From Mojavia pulchra JT2-VF2 (GTDB lineage: Bacteria > Cyanobacteriota > Cyanobacteriia > Cyanobacteriales > Nostocaceae): a DNA stretch of 64,000 bases. Position 1 is the stretch's first letter. Each line of letters opens with the position of its first letter. The stretch is from assembly GCA_019359325.1 (NCBI GenBank), contig JAHHHN010000026.1:24920-88919 (forward strand), in the 5' to 3' direction. Position numbers and translations under genes: made by a program. Shown here piece after piece: positions 11,801-20,600 of the stretch. Under the pieces are notes generated by a model. The model made no database searches, was not told the origin of the DNA, and saw only the letters and a list, made by a program, of their open reading frames with translations.

Positions 11801-11853
11801 GTCAAGACGATATCGATAATATTTTGGCAGCCATTAATCAAGTTACAAGTTAA
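5884..11853 (+). CDS. Type I PKS KS-AT-KR-ACP with C-terminal epimerisation-like domain
   Basis: Extends the acyl-Ser intermediate by one malonate unit. Ketosynthase at residues 10-430 (TACSTS Cys near 180, EAHGTGT, NIGH). Acyltransferase 540-840 (PGQGSQ; GHSIGEY; HAFH, the malonyl-type motif). KR structural and catalytic parts about 900-1370, with nucleotide site GGLGGIG near 1157 and a Ser/Tyr active-site region near 1300-1320. The residue four after the catalytic Tyr is His (YPAAH) where Asn is usual, so full KR activity is uncertain. ACP with GGDSLL near 1461. Residues 1500-1960 match NRPS epimerisation domains by motif order: PIQHWFFEQ, HHLAID, DDLLLAAL, EGNGRD, RTVGWFTN, GLGYG, LYLGNY. 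HHxxxDG reads HHLAIDV and EGHGRE reads EGNGRD, so it is non-canonical. A repeat-derived low-complexity insert lies near residues 440-452. The next protein opens with a C domain of the kind that usually follows an E domain. Confidence 0.93.
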   Translation: MGSTISDASMEGIAIIGISGRFPGANNVAEFWHNLQAGIESISQLTDEDLLAAGIAPNCLDDSNYVKAGGVLEDIDLFDAAFFDVNPKEAEITDPQHRLFLEYAWEALESAGYDSNRCESRIGVYAGASLNNYLSFDLNSDQVGSAQSYQKLIGNDKDFLSTRVSYKLNLTGPSLTVQTACSTSLVAITLACQSLINYQCDMALAGGVSIRVPHKTGYLYQPGGTLSPDGHCRAFDAQAQGTTVGNGVGVVLLKRLEDAIADGDHIYAVIKGWAINNDGSQKVGYTAPSVDGQAEAIAEAIMLAGVEPETISYVEAHGTGTTLGDPIEIAALTKVFRASTDKKGFCAIGSVKTNIGHLDAAAGVTGLIKTALALKHQQIPPSLNFEQPNPQIDFDNSPFYVNTKLTQWKPELSPRRAGVSSLGMGGTNAHVVLEEAPVVEKQGSRGAGEQGRKYHLLVISAKTESALETATDNLTQHLVQHPDLNLADVAYTLQLGRKEFNYRRILVCEDIQDAVNALQNRAYQQIFTHYQEPCDRPITFMFPGQGSQYVNMGKELYQTESAFRESVDRCCSILQPLLSLDLRAVIYPQESDTKTAQEKLTQTSVTQPALFVIEYALAQLWMSWGISAGAMIGHSIGEYVAACLAGVMSLKDALTLVAMRGRLMQQLPSGSMLSIPFSEAEVKPLLNENLSLAASNAPSSCVVSGTHGAIDALSEQLLAQGIECRRLYTSHAFHSQMMEPILQAFIAEAKKVTLNPPQIPFISNLTGTWITAQEATDPNYWASHLRQTVKFADGISVLLQEPNRILLEVGAGRTLCTFVKQQAGVSQQPILSSLRHPKEEQADVVFLLNTLGRLWFFGVAIDWSSFYGSERRYRIPLPTYPFERQRYWIEPQKKFSESFAVNQKKPDIADWFYLPVWKQTIAPQTVKSEKQVLVFADTCQVGLQIAKRLEGEGNNVITVWQGEQFSKLSEREYSINPSQPNDYDDLIEELQFFGQIPDAILHLWSIAPTEQTTSGIEYFDNCQNVGFYSLLFLAQSLSKQNITQPVDILVVTNDIYDVTGLEKLSPEKATVLGMCKTIPQEYANISCRSIDIVLPAAGTVAESQLLEQLLAELNTKEFESAIAYRGHHRWLQSYEPLRLDNNQPPKLRQEGVYLITGGLGGIGLEIAEYLAQTVKAKLILISSSAFPNKDEWEEWLTTHDAEDKFSSKIRKLQELEQLGAEILALSADVANADQMQAAITQTIDRFGQINGVIHAAGIKLFRTVQEITRSECEQQLKANGHGLYILETALQEIELDFCVLISSLSSVIGALGMAAYPAAHHFTDAFVYKHNQTSYTPWISVNWDNWLTSQLVRELAAKPENSTQFFMNNHEGVEVFQRVLTLNKVNQIVVSTTDLQARVEQWIKPSEVVDRTDSPALHSRPYLQNSYVAPRNETEQTIANIWQEILGIEQIGIEDNFLELGGDSLLSIQITARANKAGLRFTNQHLFEYPTIAQLAEIAGRTQTVLSEQGLVTGELPLTPIQHWFFEQKLVDAHHWNQTVVLEVQQSLIPVFLKQAVQHLLIHHDALRLRFAEEASSWQQINASPDEVVPFEEIDLSELLPQQQEQAFEASIQEIQASLNLTSGPIVRVAFFDFGTHQPSRILLAIHHLAIDVGSWRILLEDLETAYQQLSQGKAIKLPPKTTSFKQWALRLTQYAQSIELQREQVYWLTAERDWVSPLPVDYPDGANTVASAETISVTLSVEETQALQEEIATTYRVQTDDLLLAALTQAFSKWTGKQSLLVDLEGNGRDVIFDDIDLSRTVGWFTNIAPMLLQIGDTEQIGEILKQVKEQIRSFPNQGLGYGVLRYLSGDEIITEKLRSLQQAEVLFLYLGNYEQTIPESSLLKLSPKSGGLSRSSHAQRSHLIEINALIVQNQLKIDWIYSQNVYRQATVERLAQDFQTALLSILSASQSSTAPSYTPSDFAEFESSQWSQDDIDNILAAINQVTS
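7205..7238 (+). repeat. GGGGAGCAG-type low-complexity repeat, in frame in the PKS
   Basis: Purine-rich iterated AGGGGAGCAG units of a kind common between genes in Nostocales. Here they are translated in frame as a Gly/Ser/Arg/Glu-rich stretch in the KS-AT linker. Confidence 0.75.
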
Positions 11854-11888
11854 ATAAAATTGAACGAACGTATACAGGAACAATCACG

Positions 11889-11954
11889 ATGTTAGTAGCC
11901 AAAAAAATCAACTCCTTTATTGATGATCCAACCAAGCTAGAAAAAATAAATTAA
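11889..11954 (+). CDS. Possible 21-residue peptide between PKS and NRPS genes
   Basis: A short ATG-to-TAA frame in the 147-base gap between two megasynthase genes. An AGGA lies about 9 bases before the ATG, a better ribosome site than many of the large genes here have. The product, beginning MLVAKKINSF, has no domain I recognise and is out of frame with the NRPS that follows. It could be a leader peptide, a remnant or chance. Confidence 0.2.
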   Translation: MLVAKKINSFIDDPTKLEKIN

Positions 11955-12000
11955 ACAACTCTCTGGCAAGCATCAACAAAACATAAAAAATTGGAAAAAA

Positions 12001-15000
12001 ATGAAGAATATTGAGGAATTCTATCCACTATCACCGATGCAGCAGGGCATACTCTTTCACACTCTTTATGCCCCAAACTCAGGAGTGTATGTTGAACAGC
12101 TAAGTTGTGACATTCAGGGAAATTTAAATATTGATATATTTCAACAAGCATGGCAGCAGTTAGTTGAAAGATATCCAATTTTGCGAGCTTCTTTTATTTG
12201 GGAAAGAATTAAAGAACCTGTACAGGTAGTGCATAAACAAGTGCAACTACCTTGGCAACAACAAGATTTATCTACAATAGGATTTATTGAGCAGCAAGAG
12301 CAGATTGAAAGTTGTTTAGTAGCAGAAAGAGAAAAAGATTTTGAAATTTCTCAAGCACCACTGATGCGCTTAATGCTGGTTCAGTTAGCTGAGAAACACT
12401 ATAAATTTATTTGGACTCATCATCACTTACTATTAGATGGATGGTCTTCTTCCTTACTCCTTCAAGAATTATTTAATTGCTATCATGCATTAAGCCAAGG
12501 TAAAGATTTAAAGTTACAAAAACCTCGTCCTTATCGAGACTATATAGCTTGGTTACAGAAGCAAGATTTATCAAAAGCAGAGAATTTTTGGAAACAATAT
12601 CTCAAAGGTTTTACCACGGTCACTTCTTTGGGAATAGATGATTTTAGTAAAAGCAAAAATTTTGCTACACAGATACTAAAGTTATCAAAGACAGAAACAG
12701 CCGCGTTGCAGTCTTTAGCTCGACAACAACAACTAACACTAAATACTATAGTGCAGGGAGCCTGGGCGATTCTCCTGAGCCGTTATAGTGGTGAGAACGA
12801 CATTGTTTTTGGAGGAGTTGTTTCTGGCCGCCCCACCACATTAGCAGGTGTAGAATCAATGGTGGGAGTGTTTATCAACACTTTGCCAGTCAGAATAAGC
12901 TTAAATCCTCAAGAATTTTTTATACCTTGGCTCAAGCAATTACAAATACAACAAAATGAGGTGCGGCAATATGAATATACTCCATTAATAGAGATTCAAA
13001 AATGGAGTGATGTTCCATCTGGGCAGCCATTATTTGAAGCTATATTTAATTTTCAAAATTACCCAATAAATTCTTCTTTACAACAACCGATAGATAATCT
13101 CAAAATATTTAATATTAATAGTTTTATTCATCCTCACTATCCACTGAATATTTCAGTACAAGTAAATTCAGAATTAACACTAGAAATTTTTTGCGATCGC
13201 CTCCGTTTTGATGATGCTAAAATCACTCGCATATTGGGGCATTTACAAACTTTACTATTAGGTATGGTGGCAAATCCTCAACAGCGTATTTGTGAATTGC
13301 CATTACTGACAGCTACCGAGCGTTATCAGTTATTAGAAGAGTGGAATAATACACAAGTTGATTATCCCCAAGACCAATGTATTCATCAACTATTTGAGGC
13401 ACAAGTTGAGAAAACACCTGATGCTGTTGCTGTAGTATTTGAGAACCAGCAATTGACCTATCGGGAACTGAACGCCAAAGCAAATCAGCTTGCTCAATAC
13501 CTGCAAAAATTGGGAGTAAAAAAAGAGGTATTAGTGGGGATATGTGTAGAGCGAAGCTTAGAAATGATTATCGCTCTTTTAGCAATTCTCAAAACAGGAG
13601 GAGCATACATACCACTAGATCCTACATATCCTCAAGAACGTTTAGCGTTCATGCTGGAAGACTCACAAATTTCAGTCTTATTAACCCAGCAACATTTATT
13701 AAAAACTCTTCCACCTAACTACGCCCAAGTTATCTGTTTAGATAGCGACTGGGAAAGCATCGCCGCACATCAACAAAACCCACTTGACAGCAACATTGAT
13801 GCAAGTAATCTAAGTTACACAATTTATACTTCCGGTTCAACAGGTAAACCTAAAGGTGTACAAATTCGCCATCGCAGTGTAGTAAATTTCCTCACCGCAA
13901 TGCAGCAGAAGTTGCAGTTAACCAACACAGACAACCTGCTGTCAGTCACTACCTTATCTTTTGATATTGCGGTTTTAGAAATCTTCCTTCCTTTAACAAC
14001 AGGAGCTAAATTAATTTTAGTCAGTCGGGAAGTTGCAACAGACGGCACACAGTTATTAAAACAACTGAATAATTCTGCTGTAACTATCATGCAAGCCACC
14101 CCTGCAACTTGGCGAATGTTATTAGATGCAGGCTGGGAAGGAAATTCCCAACTCAAAATTCTCTGTGGTGGCGAAGCCTTACCCTACAACTTAGCCTTAC
14201 AGTTACGTCAAAGGGCTGCTAGTGTCTGGAATTTATATGGCCCTACAGAAACGACTATTTGGTCTACCATTCATAGAGTAGATGAGCGTGAAGCTATAGT
14301 TCCTATTGGTCGTCCTATAGCTAATACTCAAATTTATATCCTGGACAAGCATTTACAACCAGTACCCGTAGGCGTTCCTGGAGAACTGTATATTGGCGGC
14401 GCGGGTTTAGCACGGGGTTACTTTAATCAACCGGAATTAACTAAAGAAAAATTCATTCCTAACCCATTCATTCCAAAAACATTACTCTACAAAACAGGTG
14501 ATTTAGCCCGTTATCTTTCTAATGGAGAAATTGAATATTTAGGACGCATTGACTATCAAGTTAAACTACGAGGTTTCCGCATTGAATTAGGCGAAATTGA
14601 AGCGGTGTTAGAACAACATCCCGCAGTGCGTCAATGTGTAGTGATGGTGCGGGAAGATGTACCAGGAAATCAGCGTTTAGTTGCTTATTTAGTTGCTGAA
14701 AACGACGCTACTGATGAACTGCGCCAGTATTTACGGCAAAAGCTACCTGAGTACATGATACCCAGTGCTTTTGTCATCTTAGATTCTCTACCTTTAACTC
14801 CTAACGGTAAAGTGAACCGCCGCGCCTTACCTGCACCGGAAAATACTAATGCGGAATTAGTCAGTGGTTTTGTTGCGCCTCGTCATCCAGTAGAAGAAGT
14901 CTTAGCCGGAATTTGGACTCAAGTTCTGGGTATTTCCCAAGTTAGTATTTACGACAATTTCTTTGAACTAGGCGGACATTCTTTACTAGCAACTCAAGTT

Positions 15001-17538
15001 ATTTCTCGTATCCGCAAAACCTTTGGGGTGGATATACCGCTTCAGCGTTTATTTGAATTCCCAACCATTGCAAAACTAGCTAAAAATATTCAACAAACCA
15101 GTCATCAGGGTATTTCTGCAATTACACCTGTTTCTCGTGATGGAAATTTACCTTTATCCTTTGCCCAAGCAAGATTATGGTTATTAGAACAGCTAAACCC
15201 AGGTAGCGGTATTTACAATATGCCCGCAAAAGTTCGTCTTGTGGGTGAGTTGAATATAGAGGCGTTAGAGGAAACCATTAACGAAATTATTCGCCGTCAT
15301 GAAGTATTACGTACTAGCTTCACTTCCGTGGATGGACAACCTTTGCAAGTCATTACTCCTGATGTGCAGATAAAAATACCTGTGGTGGACTTACAGGAAT
15401 TGCCGAAAGCTGAACAAGAAGCAGAAATACGGCATTTTAGTATTAAAGAATTCCAACTTCCCTTTGATTTTAGCCAAGCACCTTTGCTGAGATGCACACT
15501 TTTACAGCTAGGGGAACAAGAACACATCTTACTATTCACTATCCACCACATCGTTTTTGATGGTTGGTCAAAGGGTATATTAATTAGGGAGATAGCAGCA
15601 CTTTACTCCGCTTTTGCGGCTGGTGAATCTTCTCCTTTACCAGCATTACCCATCCAGTATGCAGACTTTGCAGTTTGGCAACATCAACACTTGCAAGGTG
15701 GAAGACGAGAGGCTTTACTCACTTACTGGAAGCAGCAATTAGCAAACTTACCTGTACTGCAACTACCCACAACCCATCCCCGTGCTGAGGTGAAAACAAA
15801 CCGGGGTGCTAGTCATAGTTTTGTGATACCTGCATCAGTGGTGCAAGAAGTGCGATCGCTTTCTCAGCAAGCAGGTGTAACCTTATTTATGACACTGCTG
15901 GCAAGTTTTAAAATCTTACTACAACGCTACAGCAATGAAGATAATATTGTTGTTGGTACAGATGTTGCCAACCGCAATCAAGCAGAAATTGAACAATTAA
16001 TAGGATTTTTCGTTAACTTATTAGTCTTACGCACAGATTTAAGCGGAAATCCCACCTTCCTAGAATTATTACAACGTATTCGCACCCAAACATTGGCAGC
16101 TTACGCTCATCAAGATTTACCCTTTGATGAGTTAGTTAGAGAATTACAACCTGAGCGCCATTTAAGCAACACAGTTCCACTATTCCAGGTTTTATTTGTC
16201 CTGCAAAATACACCTACTTCAGCCTTGGAATTACCAGGACTTACCTTAAATTTACTGGAACTAGAAGGCAGAAATGCCAGATTTGATTTAGCCTTGTTTC
16301 TCACAGAAACCGAGCAAGGTATAGAAGGTAAATGGCAATATAACGCTGATTTATTTGCCCCAGATACCATCACTCAATTTACAAATCACTGGCAAACATT
16401 AATCAACAGCATTGTGACTAAACCTCAAAGTCGCATCAATACATTAGAAATGCTCACAGAAGCAGAGAAGGTACAACAAACTATGCAACAACAGGAGCGT
16501 AAAGCAGCTAAAAAACAAAAATTCATGAGCATTGCTCCTAAAGCAGTGAGTCTGTCAGTAGAGCAATTAATTAAAACAGATTATCTGCAAGAGGGGCAAA
16601 AATTTCCTCTGGTGATTCAGCCTAATAATGCAGAAGTTGATTTAATATCTTGGGTTGAGAATAATCGAGATTATCTTGAAACAGAATTATTCAAACATGG
16701 AGCGATTTTATTTAGAGGTTTTAATGTAAAATCAGTTTCAGAGTTTGAAAATTTCGCTCAAACAATTAGTCCTAATTTATTTGCTGAATATGGCGACTTA
16801 CCCCGCATAGGTGAAGGTGGTAAAGTTTATGGTTCCACTCCTTACCCAGCAGATAAAGCTATACTTTTCCATAATGAAAGTTCCCATTTACATTGCTTTC
16901 CCTTAAAAATTTGGTTTTACTGTGTCCAACCTGCGGCTGAAGGTGGAGAAACTCCAATAGTTGACTGTCGCAAAGCTTATCAATTGCTTGGTCATCAATT
17001 GCGAGAAAAATTAGCCACTAAACAGTTAATGTATGTGAGAAATTTCGCTGAAGGTTTAGATGTTAGTTGGCGTAAATTTTTCCAAACTACAGATAAAAAA
17101 GAGGTAGAAAATTACTGCCGTCAAGCTGGAATTGAGTTTGAATGGTATGATAATAATGGATTAGTGACTCGACAAATTCGCCCAGCTTTAGCAGTACATC
17201 CCAAAACTTGCGAACCTGTATTTTTCAACCAAATTCAATTACACCATATCTCCTATTTAGATACAGACGTTCGAGAATCACTGCGATCAATATTTGGTGA
17301 GTCAAAGTTACCTCGTAATGTTTACTATGGTGACGGTACACCAATTACAGAAAACGAAATTGCTGAAATTAATGCAGTATATCAGCGATCGCAAACTAGC
17401 TTCCCCTGGCAAAAAGGCGACATCATCATGCTAGATAATATGCTGGCTGCTCACGGCAGAAACCCATACATTGGACAGCGTAAAATCGTTGTCGCAATGG
17501 CAGAAATGATTAATGGTAAAGATATCAATACCCCCTAA
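12001..17538 (+). CDS. NRPS C-A(Gly)-PCP-C with fused Fe(II)/2OG amino-acid beta-hydroxylase
   Basis: Adds one residue and supplies the condensation domain and hydroxylase for the next. C domain 1-430 opens with YPLSPMQQGILFHTL, typical of condensation domains after an epimerisation domain, and has HHHLLLDG near 140. The A domain (about 460-965) reads D-I-L-Q-L-G-L-I-W-(K), a glycine code. PCP Ser near 991. A second C domain (about 1055-1480, HHIVFDG) follows. Residues 1510-1845 are a TauD-family domain with HxE in 'FHNES' (His near 1624) and a distal His in 'LAAHGRN' near 1818. A hydroxylase fused to an NRPS C-terminus is the layout of interface-associated Asp hydroxylases (IbetaH-Asp) in siderophore pathways. 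The next protein starts with an interface-like domain and an Asp-like A domain, which fits. The second C domain therefore probably works in trans with the next protein. Confidence 0.93.
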   Translation: MKNIEEFYPLSPMQQGILFHTLYAPNSGVYVEQLSCDIQGNLNIDIFQQAWQQLVERYPILRASFIWERIKEPVQVVHKQVQLPWQQQDLSTIGFIEQQEQIESCLVAEREKDFEISQAPLMRLMLVQLAEKHYKFIWTHHHLLLDGWSSSLLLQELFNCYHALSQGKDLKLQKPRPYRDYIAWLQKQDLSKAENFWKQYLKGFTTVTSLGIDDFSKSKNFATQILKLSKTETAALQSLARQQQLTLNTIVQGAWAILLSRYSGENDIVFGGVVSGRPTTLAGVESMVGVFINTLPVRISLNPQEFFIPWLKQLQIQQNEVRQYEYTPLIEIQKWSDVPSGQPLFEAIFNFQNYPINSSLQQPIDNLKIFNINSFIHPHYPLNISVQVNSELTLEIFCDRLRFDDAKITRILGHLQTLLLGMVANPQQRICELPLLTATERYQLLEEWNNTQVDYPQDQCIHQLFEAQVEKTPDAVAVVFENQQLTYRELNAKANQLAQYLQKLGVKKEVLVGICVERSLEMIIALLAILKTGGAYIPLDPTYPQERLAFMLEDSQISVLLTQQHLLKTLPPNYAQVICLDSDWESIAAHQQNPLDSNIDASNLSYTIYTSGSTGKPKGVQIRHRSVVNFLTAMQQKLQLTNTDNLLSVTTLSFDIAVLEIFLPLTTGAKLILVSREVATDGTQLLKQLNNSAVTIMQATPATWRMLLDAGWEGNSQLKILCGGEALPYNLALQLRQRAASVWNLYGPTETTIWSTIHRVDEREAIVPIGRPIANTQIYILDKHLQPVPVGVPGELYIGGAGLARGYFNQPELTKEKFIPNPFIPKTLLYKTGDLARYLSNGEIEYLGRIDYQVKLRGFRIELGEIEAVLEQHPAVRQCVVMVREDVPGNQRLVAYLVAENDATDELRQYLRQKLPEYMIPSAFVILDSLPLTPNGKVNRRALPAPENTNAELVSGFVAPRHPVEEVLAGIWTQVLGISQVSIYDNFFELGGHSLLATQVISRIRKTFGVDIPLQRLFEFPTIAKLAKNIQQTSHQGISAITPVSRDGNLPLSFAQARLWLLEQLNPGSGIYNMPAKVRLVGELNIEALEETINEIIRRHEVLRTSFTSVDGQPLQVITPDVQIKIPVVDLQELPKAEQEAEIRHFSIKEFQLPFDFSQAPLLRCTLLQLGEQEHILLFTIHHIVFDGWSKGILIREIAALYSAFAAGESSPLPALPIQYADFAVWQHQHLQGGRREALLTYWKQQLANLPVLQLPTTHPRAEVKTNRGASHSFVIPASVVQEVRSLSQQAGVTLFMTLLASFKILLQRYSNEDNIVVGTDVANRNQAEIEQLIGFFVNLLVLRTDLSGNPTFLELLQRIRTQTLAAYAHQDLPFDELVRELQPERHLSNTVPLFQVLFVLQNTPTSALELPGLTLNLLELEGRNARFDLALFLTETEQGIEGKWQYNADLFAPDTITQFTNHWQTLINSIVTKPQSRINTLEMLTEAEKVQQTMQQQERKAAKKQKFMSIAPKAVSLSVEQLIKTDYLQEGQKFPLVIQPNNAEVDLISWVENNRDYLETELFKHGAILFRGFNVKSVSEFENFAQTISPNLFAEYGDLPRIGEGGKVYGSTPYPADKAILFHNESSHLHCFPLKIWFYCVQPAAEGGETPIVDCRKAYQLLGHQLREKLATKQLMYVRNFAEGLDVSWRKFFQTTDKKEVENYCRQAGIEFEWYDNNGLVTRQIRPALAVHPKTCEPVFFNQIQLHHISYLDTDVRESLRSIFGESKLPRNVYYGDGTPITENEIAEINAVYQRSQTSFPWQKGDIIMLDNMLAAHGRNPYIGQRKIVVAMAEMINGKDINTP

Positions 17539-17539
17539 A

Positions 17540-17600
17540 AATTAATACTCTGCGGTTACTTTGCGCTGACTCCGCGCTCCTCTGCGTTAAAAAAATCCTC
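17540..17600 (+). repeat. Intergenic 'CTCTGCG' dispersed repeat
   Basis: The 69-base gap holds CT/GC-rich units (CTCTGCGG, TTTGCGC, CTCTGCG). Related units recur at 45694-45730 and 57250-57330. They look like dispersed cyanobacterial intergenic repeats. No promoter or terminator is evident, so the genes are probably co-transcribed. Confidence 0.5.
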
Positions 17601-17607
17601 ACTCAAT

Positions 17608-20600
17608 ATGCAAACAGAAACTACTAGCGGTTTTAGACTCGCACCTCAACAAAAACGACTGTGGAATTTACAACAAAATAGTTCTGCTTTCTGCTCCCAA
17701 GCTAGTATTTTGATTGAAGGTAATCTCCAAAAAGAGATTCTTCAAAAAGCCATTGCTCAAATAGTCAATGCTCATGACATCCTAAGAACAAGTTTTTATC
17801 GCCCACCTGGAGTAAAAACTCCAGTCATGGTAGTTGCAGATAAGAGTTCATTTAATTGGCAATATCTAGATTTCAGTCATTCCGTCCAGGAAGATATTTC
17901 TCTGAAAATTCAAGAATTATTTTGGGAAGCAAGACAGGAACATCAAAATCTATCTCAAGCTTATCCACTGCGTTTATATTTAATCAAGCTGTTAGATGCT
18001 CAGCATATTTTAATTATTTCTCTGCCTGCATTATGTGCTGATACTAGAACAATCAAAAATTTAGTTAATCAAATTAGTCAAGCTTACGATCAATGCTGCC
18101 AAGGCAATGAATTTAGCACAGAGTATGTACAGTACGTACAATTTTCTGAATGGCAGAATCAATTACTTGAAGATGAAGATGCAGAGGAAGCTCAAGAATA
18201 TTGGCAACAACAAAAAATTAGCTCTTTATCAGCGTTAAAATTACCTAATGAACGGCAAGGAAAGAGTGAGCAATTTCTAACTGATACTTATCAGTTAGTT
18301 TTTAGCCAAGAATTATCTGATAAGATTTATTACTTTGCCCAAAAGTATGATAAAACGCCTGATCTCATCTTACTAGCCTGTTGGCAAATACTAATTTGGC
18401 GGCTCACAGGAGAGTCAGAAATAGTCATTGGTACAGCAAGCGATCGCCGTAACTATGAAGAGCTTCATAACGTACTTGGCTTATTAGCAACTTGGCTACC
18501 AATTAAAACTAAATTTACATCTAACTTAAATTTTACAGAATTATTAGCAGCAGTAGCGCAAACATTAGAAAATGCTGCGGAATGGCAAGATTATTTTGTG
18601 CCTGAAGCTGTAGAACAGGATTGTTTTATAGCTTTACCTATTGGTTTTGAATTTGAAAATATTACTAAAACTAACTCTGATAATACAAAAGTAACTTTCG
18701 CTGTACAGGAAATTTCCAGCTTTATTGAACCTTTTAAAGTAAAACTCATCTGTTTACAACGGAACAATGGTTTGGTTGCAGATTTTTACTACGATATCAA
18801 TTACTTCTCTCAAGAAATAATTCAACGTCTAGCCAAAAATTTTCAAACTTTATTAATAAATATTCTCGATAATTCAAATACACCTATCAGTCAATTAGGA
18901 ATACTTAGCGCCAGTGAACGTCAACAATTGTTAGTTGAGTTTAACCAAACAAAGGCTGATTACCGACAAGAGCAATGTATTCATCAGTTATTTGAAGAAC
19001 AGGTAGAAAAAACACCTGATCAAATTGCTGTAGTGTTTGAAGATGAAAAATTAACATATCAAGAATTAAACTTTAAAGCTAATCAATTAGCTCACTACTT
19101 ACAAAAGTTGGGGGTAAGACCAGAAGTAGTAGTGGGAATTTGTGTAGAGCGATCGCTTAAATTTATCATATCGTTATTAGCTGTTCTCAAAGCTGGCGGT
19201 GCTTACCTTCCACTCGATCCCACCCTTCCCCAAGAGGCGTTACAGTTCCGCTTACAAGATGCTGAAGTATCGGTGTTAATTAGGGACTGGGGATTGGGGA
19301 CTGGGGATTGGGAAAATGACGTAAATTTAGAGGATGATTGGGAAAAAATCTCTCAGGAGAGTACAGAAAACCTAATTAACAACACCAAGCCGGAAAATCT
19401 AGTTTATATAATCTATACTTCCGGTTCTACTGGTAAACCTAAAGGTGTTGCGGTTGAGCATCAACAGCTGCTTAACTACCTATATGGAATTTTGCCAAAA
19501 CTGCAACTTCCAGCTAATGCAAGTTACGCAAGCGTTTCCACCTTCGCCGCAGATTTAGGTAATACTGTCATTTTCCCTTGTTTGTGTAGTGGTGGATGTC
19601 TGCATATCGTATCTTGGGAACGTGCATCAGATCCGTCTGCATTAGCTGGTTATTTCCGCGATCATCCTATCGACTGCTTAAAAATAGTTCCTTCTCATTT
19701 AGCAGCTTTGTTAAGTTCCGAGTGTTGGGAAATTTTACCCCGTCAGTCACTAATTCTCGGTGGTGAAGCAGCTGATTGGGATTTGATTGAGAAAATAGAA
19801 AAGAATGCGTCCCATTGTCTAATTCTCAATCACTACGGGCCCACAGAAACAACCGTTGGTGTACTGACTTACTCAGTAGGAGAGAAAATTCAGGAAACTG
19901 CAACAGTTCCCATCGGTAAACCCATTGCTAACACCCAGATTTATGTATTAGATGCAAATCTGCAACCAGTTCCTTTAGGGGTAGCAGGAGAACTGTATAT
20001 TGGCGGTGAATCCTTAGCACGGGAATATTTAAACCAACCTGATTTAACGGCCCAAAGGTTTATTACTAATCCTTTCAGTGATGGGGTTCAGCGATTGTAC
20101 AAAACAGGCGATCGCGTCCGCTATCTGTGTGATGGTAACTTAGAATTTCTCGGTCGTCTTGACGATCAGGTGAAAATTAGAGGCTATCGCATTGAACTAG
20201 GCGAAATCTCCACAGCCTTGAGTCAACACCCAGCAGTACGGGAAAGTGTAGTTATTGCTAGGGAAGAGACATCAAAAGAAAAGCGTCTTGTCGCCTACAT
20301 AGTCCCTACATCTGTTTCAGTATCGGATAATGACTTCCGCAACTTTTTAAAAGCAAAGTTGCCGGAGTACATGATACCCACATCCTTTGTCATCCTCAAA
20401 GCTTTACCTCTAACCACTAACGGTAAATTAGATCGTAACGCTTTACCTGCACCAGAAGATGTAGTCAGCAGAGAAACAACCTTTATTCCTCCCCGTACTC
20501 CTGTAGAAGAAGTATTAGCGGGTATTTGGGCGCAATTGTTGGGTGTACCACAGATAAGTATTGAAGATAACTTCTTTGACTTGGGCGGACACTCCCTACT

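Noticed and set aside
17608..18900. Ordinary condensation domain at the N-terminus
   Set aside because: HHxxxDG is replaced by LPALCAD, and a complete C domain already ends the previous protein.
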